Shown piece by piece: positions 1 through 5,711 of a stretch of 5,754 nucleotides of DNA. The notes under the pieces are model-generated. The model searched no databases and was not told where the DNA came from. It saw only the letters and a list, made by a program, of their open reading frames with translations. The stretch's first letter is position 1. Each line of letters opens with the position of its first letter. The stretch spans positions 1 through 5,754 of the forward strand of contig JAHAYQ010000289.1 in NCBI GenBank assembly GCA_018384465.1, written 5' to 3'. The position numbers and the translations under genes are program-made. The DNA is from Myroides sp. (lineage in GTDB: Bacteria; Bacteroidota; Bacteroidia; Flavobacteriales; Flavobacteriaceae).

Positions 1-473
1 TCCTCTGTAAAAACAACTTGAATGTGTTCTAAACTTGATGTTGATAAAGAAATTCCTTTAAAATCGGCTTTAACAGGATATTTTTTATGACTACGATCTA
101 CCAATACAGCGGTTTTAAATTTCTTAACCGGCACTTCTAAAAAATAACGCACTCCATAAATTAAGGTAGCGCCTGAATTCATTACATCATCAACCAAAAC
201 AATTGATTTATTTTCGTAATCTGTCTGTTCTAAATCGGTAATAATTTCCTGTAATGGATTTTGCTTGTTAATTTCTACCTTTGCTAATACAATTTTTAAA
301 TCGGAAATTAATGCCAACTCTTGACTGATTTTTTGCGCAAAAACATAACCACTGTTAGCTATACCAGCAATAACCACTTCGGTTTCTTCAAAAAATGTTT
401 CATAAATTTGATACGCTATTCTTTTTGTTATTTGCTGAATCTGTTTTTGATTGAGAATGATATTTTGTGCCAT
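1..473 (-). CDS. PyrR-like phosphoribosyltransferase, 3' end cut by window edge
   Basis: Translating the minus strand from the ATG at 473 gives 157 open codons with no stop before the window edge, so only a short C-terminal piece is missing if it has the family's usual length (about 160-180 residues). The type I phosphoribosyltransferase PRPP-binding signature is clear: VLVDDVMNSGAT at residues 92-103, with the paired acidic residues D95 and D96. The later block AVLVDRSHKKYPVKADFKG (122-140) resembles the PyrR family, whose Bacillus member is both a uracil phosphoribosyltransferase and a pyr attenuation regulator. The TRG-type loop expected near residue 40 reads AGIANSG, and PyrR's conserved LDITLYRDD-like stretch is absent, so base specificity and RNA binding are not supported. 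Its start follows the methyltransferase stop by 1 bp, which suggests translational coupling as the last visible gene of a three-gene operon. Likely cytosolic. Confidence 0.87.
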   Translation of the reverse strand, partial: MAQNIILNQKQIQQITKRIAYQIYETFFEETEVVIAGIANSGYVFAQKISQELALISDLKIVLAKVEINKQNPLQEIITDLEQTDYENKSIVLVDDVMNSGATLIYGVRYFLEVPVKKFKTAVLVDRSHKKYPVKADFKGISLSTSSLEHIQVVFTE

Positions 474-474
474 G

Positions 475-1053
475 TTACTTTTTTAAAATAATAAAATATT
501 CGTTGTTTTGTCTGGGTTTTATAGAATTATAACAAGGTTGCAACGTTTCAATAAGAAAATTTGTTGAAAACAATTGTTCATATTCCTCTAAGCTACCTCC
601 AAACGGCGGTCCTTTTTCTGTCAACGGAAAGGCAAACAATACGCCTACCAATTTTCCATTAGGCTTTAAAAGACTGTGCATTTTATTTACATACAAAGGT
701 CTTAATTCTGGTTGTAATGCACAAAAAAATGTTTGTTCAATAATAAGGTCGTAAGTAGCTGAATGTTCAAAAAAATCATCGACTAACAACTGTTGTTTTG
801 GAAAGTAGGGATTTGCTTTTGAGAAAGAATTTATTGGTGTTTCAGAAAAATCCAATCCATAAACATTTTTGAATCCTTTTTCGTACAAATATCGCAACTC
901 GTATCCGTTACCAACACCCGGAATTAAAATCTTAAGTTCCTTATTAGTTAATTGATCAATATACTCTTTAATAGGTGTGGTAACAGCACCTGCATCCCAA
1001 GGAATATCGTTAGATAAATACCTTTTTGTCCAATACGCTTTATTCAAGTTCAT
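475..1053 (-). CDS. SAM-dependent methyltransferase, TPMT family
   Basis: This 192-residue cytosolic class I methyltransferase has the layout of the thiopurine/thiol methyltransferase (TPMT) family, which moves a methyl group from S-adenosylmethionine to sulfur or halide-type acceptors. Visible motifs are the family's N-terminal W-x-x-RY...IPWDAG (8-22), the SAM-binding loop ILIPGVGNGYE (42-52), the acidic end of strand 2 at D68 (YGLDFS), VDDFFE (91-96), the characteristic EQTFFCALQPELR (106-118) and GPPFGG (148-153). Length is normal for bacterial members. The ATG lies inside the end of the upstream S4 gene (14-bp overlap, different frame), and the stop is 1 bp before the phosphoribosyltransferase start, so it is the middle gene of a tight operon. 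The natural substrate cannot be read from sequence; a detoxifying thiol methyltransferase is the family-based guess. Confidence 0.92.
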   Translation of the reverse strand: MNLNKAYWTKRYLSNDIPWDAGAVTTPIKEYIDQLTNKELKILIPGVGNGYELRYLYEKGFKNVYGLDFSETPINSFSKANPYFPKQQLLVDDFFEHSATYDLIIEQTFFCALQPELRPLYVNKMHSLLKPNGKLVGVLFAFPLTEKGPPFGGSLEEYEQLFSTNFLIETLQPCYNSIKPRQNNEYFIILKK

Positions 1054-1441
1054 TTTTTAATTGTTCAAAATAAGGATCATCATCTAAATATTCATCCATA
1101 TCTCTACGGTCTTTTTTGGTTGGTCTTCCTTCACCTTTGGCTCGATAATGTTCTTTTGCTAAACGCAACAATTCAAGATGTTCAAATGCTTCGGGCGGAG
1201 TTTCATCTTTACGATACATATCAACTAATTTGGCTCCTACCCTATTTGGTGGCAAATCTAAAACCGAATATTGATAATTAATTTGATCTTTCCTTACTGA
1301 AATTTTATCGCCCGCAAAAACCTCACGCGAAGCCTTAGCTTGCTGATTATTAACAGAAACATGCCCTTTTTTTATAGCTTCGGTTGCAATACTACGGGTT
1401 TTATACAAACGTATACACCACAAATATTTATCTATACGCAT
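1040..1441 (-). CDS. hslR: Hsp15-family S4 RNA-binding protein
   Basis: A 133-residue basic protein that opens with an S4 RNA-binding domain: MRIDKYLWCIRLYKTRS at the N-terminus, then the KKGHVSVNNQQAK turn (24-36) and AGDKISVR (43-50), roughly residues 1-60. The C-terminal extension has the charged GEGRPTKKDRR block (103-113) common in Hsp15 homologues. E. coli Hsp15 (HslR) binds free 50S subunits carrying a stalled nascent chain and helps recycle them; the same role here is inferred from family membership. The length matches the family. It is the first gene of the minus-strand operon, with the start 77 bp from the divergent lipoprotein start, and its last 14 bp overlap the methyltransferase. 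The ATG at 1441 sits exactly at the family's conserved N-terminus. The symbol is given by homology to E. coli. Confidence 0.9.
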   Translation of the reverse strand: MRIDKYLWCIRLYKTRSIATEAIKKGHVSVNNQQAKASREVFAGDKISVRKDQINYQYSVLDLPPNRVGAKLVDMYRKDETPPEAFEHLELLRLAKEHYRAKGEGRPTKKDRRDMDEYLDDDPYFEQLKNELE

Positions 1442-1473
1442 TTTGATATTATAAAATTGGGTTAATTATTAAA

Positions 1474-1481
1474 CAAAAATA
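1474..1481 (-). promoter_or_regulatory. Bacteroidota -7 promoter element of the S4 operon
   Basis: On the minus strand this reads TATTTTTG, an exact match to the Bacteroidota sigma factor -7 consensus TAnnTTTG. It lies 33 bp before the ATG at 1441, giving an expected leader of about 25 bases. No convincing TTG -33 element is seen at the usual distance, so this is a motif-based inference. Confidence 0.5.
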
Positions 1482-1492
1482 AAGGAAAATTG

Positions 1493-1500
1493 TATCTTGC
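1493..1500 (+). promoter_or_regulatory. Weak -7-like element of the lipoprotein gene
   Basis: TATCTTGC is a weakened TAnnTTTG(C) element, as if one T had been lost. It lies 18 bp before the lipoprotein ATG at 1519. It is divergent from the S4 operon's -7 element a few bases away, so the two promoters would overlap in the 77-bp intergenic gap. Low certainty: no -33 element was found at the right spacing. Confidence 0.3.
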
Positions 1501-1518
1501 ACCATTAATTTACGTTAA

Positions 1519-2478
1519 ATGAAAAGATTTTTTATATCAGCTGTCGTATGCAGTTGCTCTTTATTATTATGGAACTGTAAATCTGATGATGATACGAATA
1601 AGGTAGTTGATCGTGACCGCCAAGAAGTTTACACTGAAAATATCAGCGAAATTGAAACTTTTTTAAAAGGAAACAGCATCACAGTTGTAGATGGTGAATT
1701 AACTTTTAATGAGGTCTCTAATGGCAACACTTCTATTTGGGATCAAAACCAATATCCCTTACAATCGGTTACTTTAGAGAACGACACCTATACTTTAAGC
1801 AGTCAAACCAATAAATACACTAAGATTAACGATGCAGTTTCGTATAAAGTGTATTATTTAATTATTAATGAAGGTGGTGGTGAAACGCCTATGGTGCACG
1901 ATAATGTATTTACTTCATACACCGGATATAACTTAGACAAAACTATTTTTGACAGCTTCACTTTTGGTTTTTGGAGTGCGTATCCTGCATATTCATCATA
2001 CAGTGAAGTGATTCCAGGGTATCGTCAAATTTTACAAAAGATAAAAACAGCATCTGCTGTTACTGACAATGGCGATGGAACGTATTCATACGAAAACCCA
2101 GGCAGAGTGGTTGTATTTATTCCATCGGGCTTAGCATATTTTAGTTCTTCTCAAAGTAATATTTCGAAGTATTCGTCATTAATTTTTGATATCACTTTAA
2201 TTTCTCTAAAAGAAGCCGATCATGATAACGATGGTATTTTAGATAAATATGAAGATGTTAACGGCAATGGAAATTTATGGGACGATGACACAGATGGCGA
2301 CGGAAAACCAAATTTTTTAGATCTTGATGATGACGGCGATGGATTTACTACTCGTGAAGAAATTACCTACCAAGTAGAAGAAAATGGCGAAATGGTTAAT
2401 AAACTATATAGTTTTGATCAAATTCCGACTTGTACAAACGGATCTGTAAAAAAACATTTAGACAAATCGTGTCATTAA
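1519..2478 (+). CDS. Surface lipoprotein with FKBP-type prolyl isomerase domain and acidic Ca-binding-like tail
   Basis: A 319-residue protein. Residues 1-19 form a lipoprotein signal (KRFF, then a hydrophobic core) ending at probable lipid cysteine C20. The next residues, KSDDD, match the flavobacterial lipoprotein export signal that sends lipoproteins to the outer face of the outer membrane. After a poorly conserved region (30-105), residues about 108-230 follow the FKBP peptidyl-prolyl isomerase fold: SYTGY (133-137), TIFDS (142-146), EVIPGY (163-168), VVFIPSGLAYF (198-208) and LIFDITLISL (221-230). Most ligand-pocket positions are kept, but the usual PGW tryptophan is Y168 and an insertion (about 180-194) lengthens the loop before the VVFIP strand. 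Residues 234-281 hold DxDxDG-type acidic loops (DHDNDG, DTDGDG, DDDGDG), probably calcium binding. Two C-terminal cysteines (C305, C318) could pair. Lipobox positions -2 and -1 are W and N, which is atypical. It is a single-gene unit with hairpins behind it. Confidence 0.88.
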   Translation: MKRFFISAVVCSCSLLLWNCKSDDDTNKVVDRDRQEVYTENISEIETFLKGNSITVVDGELTFNEVSNGNTSIWDQNQYPLQSVTLENDTYTLSSQTNKYTKINDAVSYKVYYLIINEGGGETPMVHDNVFTSYTGYNLDKTIFDSFTFGFWSAYPAYSSYSEVIPGYRQILQKIKTASAVTDNGDGTYSYENPGRVVVFIPSGLAYFSSSQSNISKYSSLIFDITLISLKEADHDNDGILDKYEDVNGNGNLWDDDTDGDGKPNFLDLDDDGDGFTTREEITYQVEENGEMVNKLYSFDQIPTCTNGSVKKHLDKSCH

Positions 2479-2487
2479 AATACACCT

Positions 2488-2516
2488 TTACTTTTTCCAT
2501 TAAAGCGAAAAAGTAA
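2488..2516 (+). repeat. 10-bp perfect inverted repeat (hairpin) after the lipoprotein gene
   Basis: TTACTTTTTC at 2488-2497 and GAAAAAGTAA at 2507-2516 are perfect inverse complements separated by 9 bases. The repeat starts 10 bp after the lipoprotein stop. No T-run follows on either strand, so it is not a standard terminator; it could protect the 3' end of the mRNA or be a relic of a mobile repeat. Confidence 0.55.
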
Positions 2517-2532
2517 TTACAAGTTCAAACAC

Positions 2533-2563
2533 AAAAAAACCTGTCTAACACAGGTTTTTTTTT
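2533..2563 (+). terminator. Intrinsic terminator of the lipoprotein gene
   Basis: CCTGT (2540-2544), a 5-base loop CTAAC and ACAGG (2550-2554) form the core stem. It is extended by A7 (2533-2539) pairing with the T9 run (2555-2563), which also provides the U-tract. It ends 12 bp before the next start codon. The A-run before the stem gives only a weaker terminator on the opposite strand. Confidence 0.85.
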
Positions 2564-2575
2564 CAATTATAAACT

Positions 2576-2905
2576 ATGAGCGCATTAAATATTGAAAAAT
2601 TAATCCATGACGATCTGGATTATTTATTAACCAAAAAAAGTGAACAAGGTGAATTAACCTTACACAAGGTTATTGAAGTGGCTGCGTATGTTGCTGCCAA
2701 ATATCTGAGAATAATTTACACCAAGAATAAAGAAATTAAACCCGAAGAATTAAACGGCGTATTTGGAATTATCAGTAATTTTTACAGCGAAATTTTCAAC
2801 AATGAATTGCAAGATAATGAATACCAAAAAATTAGTTCTACGGCGTTAGATTTGCTTCAAGATACTAATTTTGATAATAATTGCAAGGAATATTTTGCTT
2901 CATAA
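2576..2905 (+). CDS. Small helical protein of unknown function
   Basis: A 109-residue acidic protein I do not recognise. It has no signal peptide or membrane segment; the sequence alternates charged and hydrophobic residues in a helix-like way (for example KVIEVAAYVAAKYLRIIY at 31-48 and GIISNFYSEIF at 64-74), suggesting a small all-helical cytosolic protein. One cysteine (C103) and no metal-binding or catalytic motif are seen. An in-frame TAA at 2570-2572 makes the ATG at 2576 the only reasonable ATG start. The start is only 12 bp after the lipoprotein terminator and no TAnnTTTG element fits in between, so transcription probably depends on read-through or on a promoter overlapping the hairpins. 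It ends 3 bp from the convergent mgtC-like gene. Codon use resembles the neighbours, so it is likely a real gene. Confidence 0.8.
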   Translation: MSALNIEKLIHDDLDYLLTKKSEQGELTLHKVIEVAAYVAAKYLRIIYTKNKEIKPEELNGVFGIISNFYSEIFNNELQDNEYQKISSTALDLLQDTNFDNNCKEYFAS

Positions 2906-2908
2906 ATA

Positions 2909-3577
2909 TTACATTTTAAAGTTCGAAACCAGCTTACTAAACACTAAATAATCTTCCAAATCGCCAAGGTTTTTAGTAAGTACTTTGCATTCGTAATGTA
3001 AGGTAATAACATCGTTTATATCTTCCATTTGTTTAAGCTCCAATCGCTTACAAAAGCTTTTTATATCTTTTTCTATCTGTTGGCGGTTTTCGTAATCGGT
3101 TTTTCTTATCTGAATTTCAATGCTTTTTAAAGAAATCATCGTTAAAAACTTTCTATTAATAATCCCCCCTAAATGGATAATAAAAAAACTGGCTGCCAAA
3201 AACGTTAATGCGGTGTAAAATTGACCAAAACCAATACTCATACCTATGGCTGCGGCTATCCAAATAATACTTGCGGTGGTTAATCCGTTAATACTAAAAC
3301 CATCTTTAAAAATAACACCCGCGCCTAAAAAACCAATTCCACTAACAACATACGAAGCTATCCGAGTGGCATCTTCAGATTCACCGCCACCCAATTTGTA
3401 AGAAAGTACGGTAAATAATGTACTACCCAAGCAAATAAGAGTAATGGTTCTAAACCCGGCAGCTTTGTCTTTTAATTCTCGTTCGGCTCCTAGCATCATT
3501 CCTACTAATAATGACGAGACGGCCTTTACCAAATCTAAAACTTCCCATTGGTCTGAGACTATATTAACAATATCCAT
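2909..3577 (-). CDS. MgtC/SapB-family membrane protein
   Basis: This has the hallmark MgtC block: LLVGMMLGAERELKDKAAG, FRTITLICLGSTLFT, then TRIASYVVSGIGFLGAGVIF and INGLTTASIIWIAAAIG, with several hydrophobic transmembrane segments. A soluble C-terminal domain of about 70 residues follows (starting near ISLKSIEIQI), as in many bacterial homologues. MgtC of Salmonella is linked to survival at low magnesium and inside macrophages and to inhibition of F-type ATP synthase; in free-living bacteria the role is not settled. The frame is open to an ATG at 3628 (239 residues), but I prefer the ATG at 3577 (222 residues): the extra 17 codons would run through a 10-bp perfect hairpin (3594-3619), and the conserved region begins well after the second methionine. 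Inner-membrane location is inferred. Confidence 0.9.
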   Translation of the reverse strand: MDIVNIVSDQWEVLDLVKAVSSLLVGMMLGAERELKDKAAGFRTITLICLGSTLFTVLSYKLGGGESEDATRIASYVVSGIGFLGAGVIFKDGFSINGLTTASIIWIAAAIGMSIGFGQFYTALTFLAASFFIIHLGGIINRKFLTMISLKSIEIQIRKTDYENRQQIEKDIKSFCKRLELKQMEDINDVITLHYECKVLTKNLGDLEDYLVFSKLVSNFKM

Positions 3578-3593
3578 AGCAAAACAAATTAAA

Positions 3594-3619
3594 AAGGTTA
3601 ACGCTAATACGTTAACCTT
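3594..3619 (-). terminator. Hairpin between the protease relic and mgtC-like gene, probable terminator
   Basis: AAGGTTAACG and CGTTAACCTT are perfect 10-bp inverse repeats around a 6-base loop. On the minus strand the stem is followed by a T-rich stretch (TTTTTAATTTGTTTTG), which fits a terminator for the sorting-domain remnant. It lies 17 bp before the preferred mgtC-like start, so it could instead be a leader hairpin that controls that gene. On the plus strand no T-run follows. Confidence 0.6.
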
Positions 3620-3626
3620 AATATAC

Positions 3627-3651
3627 AATAAAGTTATAAAAAAACTTTATT
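3627..3651 (-). repeat. 9-bp AT-rich inverted repeat over the relic's stop codon
   Basis: AATAAAGTT (3627-3635) and AACTTTATT (3643-3651) are perfect inverse complements with a 7-base A-rich spacer. The repeat overlaps the stop codon at 3647-3649. With the 10-bp hairpin at 3594-3619 it forms a tandem pair. The stem has a single G-C pair, so it is weak. The same stretch contains TAACTTTA on the minus strand (3637-3630), one base from the -7 consensus, a candidate promoter for the mgtC-like gene. Confidence 0.45.
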
Positions 3652-4039
3652 TAATCATTAATTTGTGAGCATATTCTCCTGAAATAGATTTGAATTTTAA
3701 AATATATATACCTGTTTTGCACGCAGATACATAAATAGTCGTTTTATAATCTAATCTTTTTGGTGCTACTTGTTTACGTGTCATATCAAACATTTCTACA
3801 GCAGTAGCTTCCTCCAAAGAAGAATCAATAAACACTTTGTTACCACTTACTGGATTTGGATAGATGTTTAATTTAGTTTGCATTTCGTGATTTTGAGTAG
3901 AAGCCAAACCATTACCAATACCTACTGCATACCATGCCTTAGCCACTTGAGTAATTTCATTTGAACTGTATCCATATAAAATTCCTACAGCCTGCATGGT
4001 TTTATTTGCATATCCAGTCGCAGTTTTTAAATATTTGTT
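3647..4039 (-). pseudogene. 3' remnant of a secreted M4 metalloprotease with T9SS type A sorting domain
   Basis: The frame contains an ATG at 3997 giving 116 residues, but protein-like sequence continues upstream (YLKTATGYANKT before MQAV) without a start until a stop at 4067-4069. Its first part, QAVGILYGYSSNEITQVAKAWYAVGIG-like in outline, matches the end of the thermolysin (M4) C-terminal domain, where an LYG-x-x-S-x-E-x-x-x-V-x-x-AW-x-AVG pattern is typical. After a short linker comes a T9SS type A sorting domain: LNIYPNPVSG (43-52 from the ATG at 3997), VEMFDMTRK (67-75), TGIYILKF (95-102) and a final HKLMIK. Such domains send secreted proteins through the type IX system and are cleaved at the surface. 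No signal peptide, HExxH zinc motif or remaining catalytic domain exists in the window, so the product could be neither secreted nor active. I infer a 5'-deleted gene; a short expressed protein from 3997 is the less likely alternative. Confidence 0.7.
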
Positions 4040-4157
4040 ACAGTTTTTTTTGTGAGAAATGTTAGTCTATAACATATCTTTTTAATTTGTAATTAAACTC
4101 TTCAAATTGTTAAGTAAATTAATTTTGATTGATAAGGAACAACGGATTAAAAATTAG

Positions 4158-4165
4158 TAAGTTTG
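4158..4165 (+). promoter_or_regulatory. -7 promoter element of the 484-residue gene
   Basis: TAAGTTTG matches TAnnTTTG exactly and lies 37 bp before the ATG at 4203, predicting a leader of about 30 bases. TTG triplets at 4125-4127 and 4129-4131 are too far upstream for an ideal -33 element. It forms the left arm of an inverted repeat. Confidence 0.6.
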
Positions 4166-4185
4166 TACTGTTTCATACAAATTTA
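4158..4185. repeat. Inverted repeat with opposed -7 promoter elements
   Basis: TAAGTTTGTA (4158-4167) and TACAAATTTA (4176-4185) are inverse complements at 9 of 10 positions, around an 8-base spacer; the single mismatch would be a G-U pair in RNA. Each arm holds an exact TAnnTTTG element, reading right on the plus strand (4158-4165) and left on the minus strand (4185-4178). It could be an operator or simply two promoters facing each other. Confidence 0.5.
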
Positions 4186-4202
4186 ATTAATCAAATAGTA
4201 TC

Positions 4203-5657
4203 ATGGCTAATACCTTTGCAGAAGACTTAATCTTGGGAGGCGACAGAATTATTGAGCAAAAACAAGCGTTATCAGACAAAACATTAAAGATTAACTTAAA
4301 CCGAAATATTTACGGATCTTTTGCTGAAATTGGCGCAGGTCAAGAAACAGCTCGCCATTTTTTTAGAGCCGGTGCTGCATCAAGAACCATAGCGAAAGCC
4401 ATGTCTGCATACGATAAACAATTTAGTGATGCTATTTATTCTGTTGAAGATGATGGAAGGTATGTAACAGAAAGTCGTTTACAAAAGATGTTAGATCATG
4501 AGGTACAACTTTTAGAAGAACGTTTAGACCACAATAACAATCCAGACCGTATATACTTTAGTTACGCTAATACAGTAGCAACCATAGATTTTGCTAAAAA
4601 ATTTAAAGGACATGGATGGGTAGGAATTCGATTTCAGAATGAGCCAAAAGGTGAGTTTAATGAAATCATAATCCACATACAATTTAAGGAAAACGACGTA
4701 TTGCTTCAACAAAGAACTTTAGGTATTTTAGGAGTAAATTTAATATACGCAGCTTTTTATCAATTCCACGACCCTAAAAAATTAATATACCATTTATATG
4801 ATCATTTAGATAAGGATCAATTAGAAATTGATACGATCAACTTTTCTGGACCTGCTTTTAAGAACGTAGACAACCGATTAATGAGTTTATTTCTTGTAAA
4901 AAATGGTATGTCTGATGCGGTTATGTTTGCGCCAAATGGTAAAAACATACTTCCGGCAAACACTTTATTTCGTAAAAACGTTCTATTATTACGGGGCAGT
5001 TTCCGTCCGGTTACCATCGTAAATATAAATATGTATCAAAAATCGCTGCAGCAGTTTTTACAAAAAAATGATCTAACCGACGAAAAAACACAGGTTATAT
5101 TCGAAATCACTTTAAACAATCTATTAACTTTAGGAGAATTAGATGAACAAGACTTTTTAGACAGGGCAGAATTATTATGTGCATTAGGACACACAGTAAT
5201 GATCTCAAATTTTAAAGAATATTTTAAGGTAGTTGATTATATATGGAATTACTCTAAAGAAAAGATTGCTTTAACGATAGGTGTTCCAAGCTTACTGGAA
5301 ATATTTGACGCTAAACACTATACAGAATTAAGTGGTGGTTTATTTGAAGGTTTAGGAAGATTATTTAAACATGGACTTGAAATCTACGTTTATCCCTTAT
5401 TAGAAGATGATGATAAAGTTATCAATAGTAAAAATATTACTTTACATGACGAACGCATCAGAGCCATTTATGATTATTTTATAACAGAAAATCAAATCAT
5501 TGATATTGAAAATTACGAGTTAAAAAACTTAAAGATTTTCTCTCACAAAGTGTTACATAAAATTCAGCATAATGAGGAAAGTTGGACAAAGGAAGTTCCA
5601 GACATGGTAGCTAAACTTATTAAAGAAAACAAACTTTTTCAAAACAAGCATTCATAA
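4203..5657 (+). CDS. Conserved 484-residue cytosolic protein of unknown function
   Basis: I recognise this as a conserved flavobacterial family but know no tested function. The strongest-looking conserved block is near the N-terminus: EDLILGGDRIIEQKQALSDK (7-26), then NIYGSFAEIGAGQE (35-48) and ARHFFRAGAASRTIAKAMSAYDK (50-72, in outline). Other likely core segments are DRIYFSYANTVATIDF (115-130), GWVGIRFQNEPKGEFNEIIIH (138-158), RTLGILGVNLIYAAFY (171-186), LLRGSFRPV (262-270) and LSGGLFEGLGRLFKHG (376-391). There is no signal peptide, membrane helix, TonB box or beta-barrel pattern, so it should be cytosolic. As I recall, homologues sometimes carry a 'TonB-dependent receptor' label; nothing here supports that. 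The region 28-70, with IGAGQE, invites comparison with nucleotide or cofactor binding, but no Walker or full Rossmann motif is present. The ATG at 4203 is 37 bp past an exact -7 element, and a strong terminator follows, so it is transcribed alone. Confidence 0.93.
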   Translation: MANTFAEDLILGGDRIIEQKQALSDKTLKINLNRNIYGSFAEIGAGQETARHFFRAGAASRTIAKAMSAYDKQFSDAIYSVEDDGRYVTESRLQKMLDHEVQLLEERLDHNNNPDRIYFSYANTVATIDFAKKFKGHGWVGIRFQNEPKGEFNEIIIHIQFKENDVLLQQRTLGILGVNLIYAAFYQFHDPKKLIYHLYDHLDKDQLEIDTINFSGPAFKNVDNRLMSLFLVKNGMSDAVMFAPNGKNILPANTLFRKNVLLLRGSFRPVTIVNINMYQKSLQQFLQKNDLTDEKTQVIFEITLNNLLTLGELDEQDFLDRAELLCALGHTVMISNFKEYFKVVDYIWNYSKEKIALTIGVPSLLEIFDAKHYTELSGGLFEGLGRLFKHGLEIYVYPLLEDDDKVINSKNITLHDERIRAIYDYFITENQIIDIENYELKNLKIFSHKVLHKIQHNEESWTKEVPDMVAKLIKENKLFQNKHS

Positions 5658-5664
5658 AAAATCA

Positions 5665-5698
5665 AAGGAGCTTACAACACTGTAAGCTCCTTCTTTTT
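5665..5698 (+). terminator. Strong bidirectional intrinsic terminator
   Basis: AAGGAGCTTACA (5665-5676), loop ACAC and TGTAAGCTCCTT (5681-5692) form a perfect 12-bp stem followed by CTTTTT. On the minus strand the same stem is followed by TGATTTTTT, so it can also stop transcripts coming from the right. It begins 8 bp after the stop codon of the 484-residue gene. Confidence 0.92.
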
Positions 5699-5711
5699 GA
5701 ACACACTTTTT

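Noticed and set aside
2224..2360. GATGA/GGCGA-rich stretch considered as a DNA repeat
   Set aside because: It is explained by the DxDxDG codons of the acidic protein tail; no exact DNA repeat unit is seen.
3444..3668. Open frame of 74 codons on the plus strand
   Set aside because: It lies opposite the well-supported MgtC-family gene and crosses both hairpins; no protein-like features.
4147..4176. Minus-strand ATG giving a 9-residue peptide (MKQYKLTNF), considered as the leftover start of the deleted protease
   Set aside because: Too short and without a signal-peptide pattern; chance is enough to explain it, although the opposing -7 element nearby is recorded separately.
4524..4712. Open frame of 62 codons on the minus strand
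   Set aside because: Shadow inside the 484-residue gene, with no promoter or recognisable motif.
4817..5017. Open frame of 66 codons on the minus strand
   Set aside because: Shadow inside the same gene; composition is only the reverse reading of its codons.
4203..5657. Reading the 484-residue protein as a TonB-dependent receptor
   Set aside because: No signal peptide, plug domain, TonB box or aromatic-ended beta strands, and it is too short for that family.
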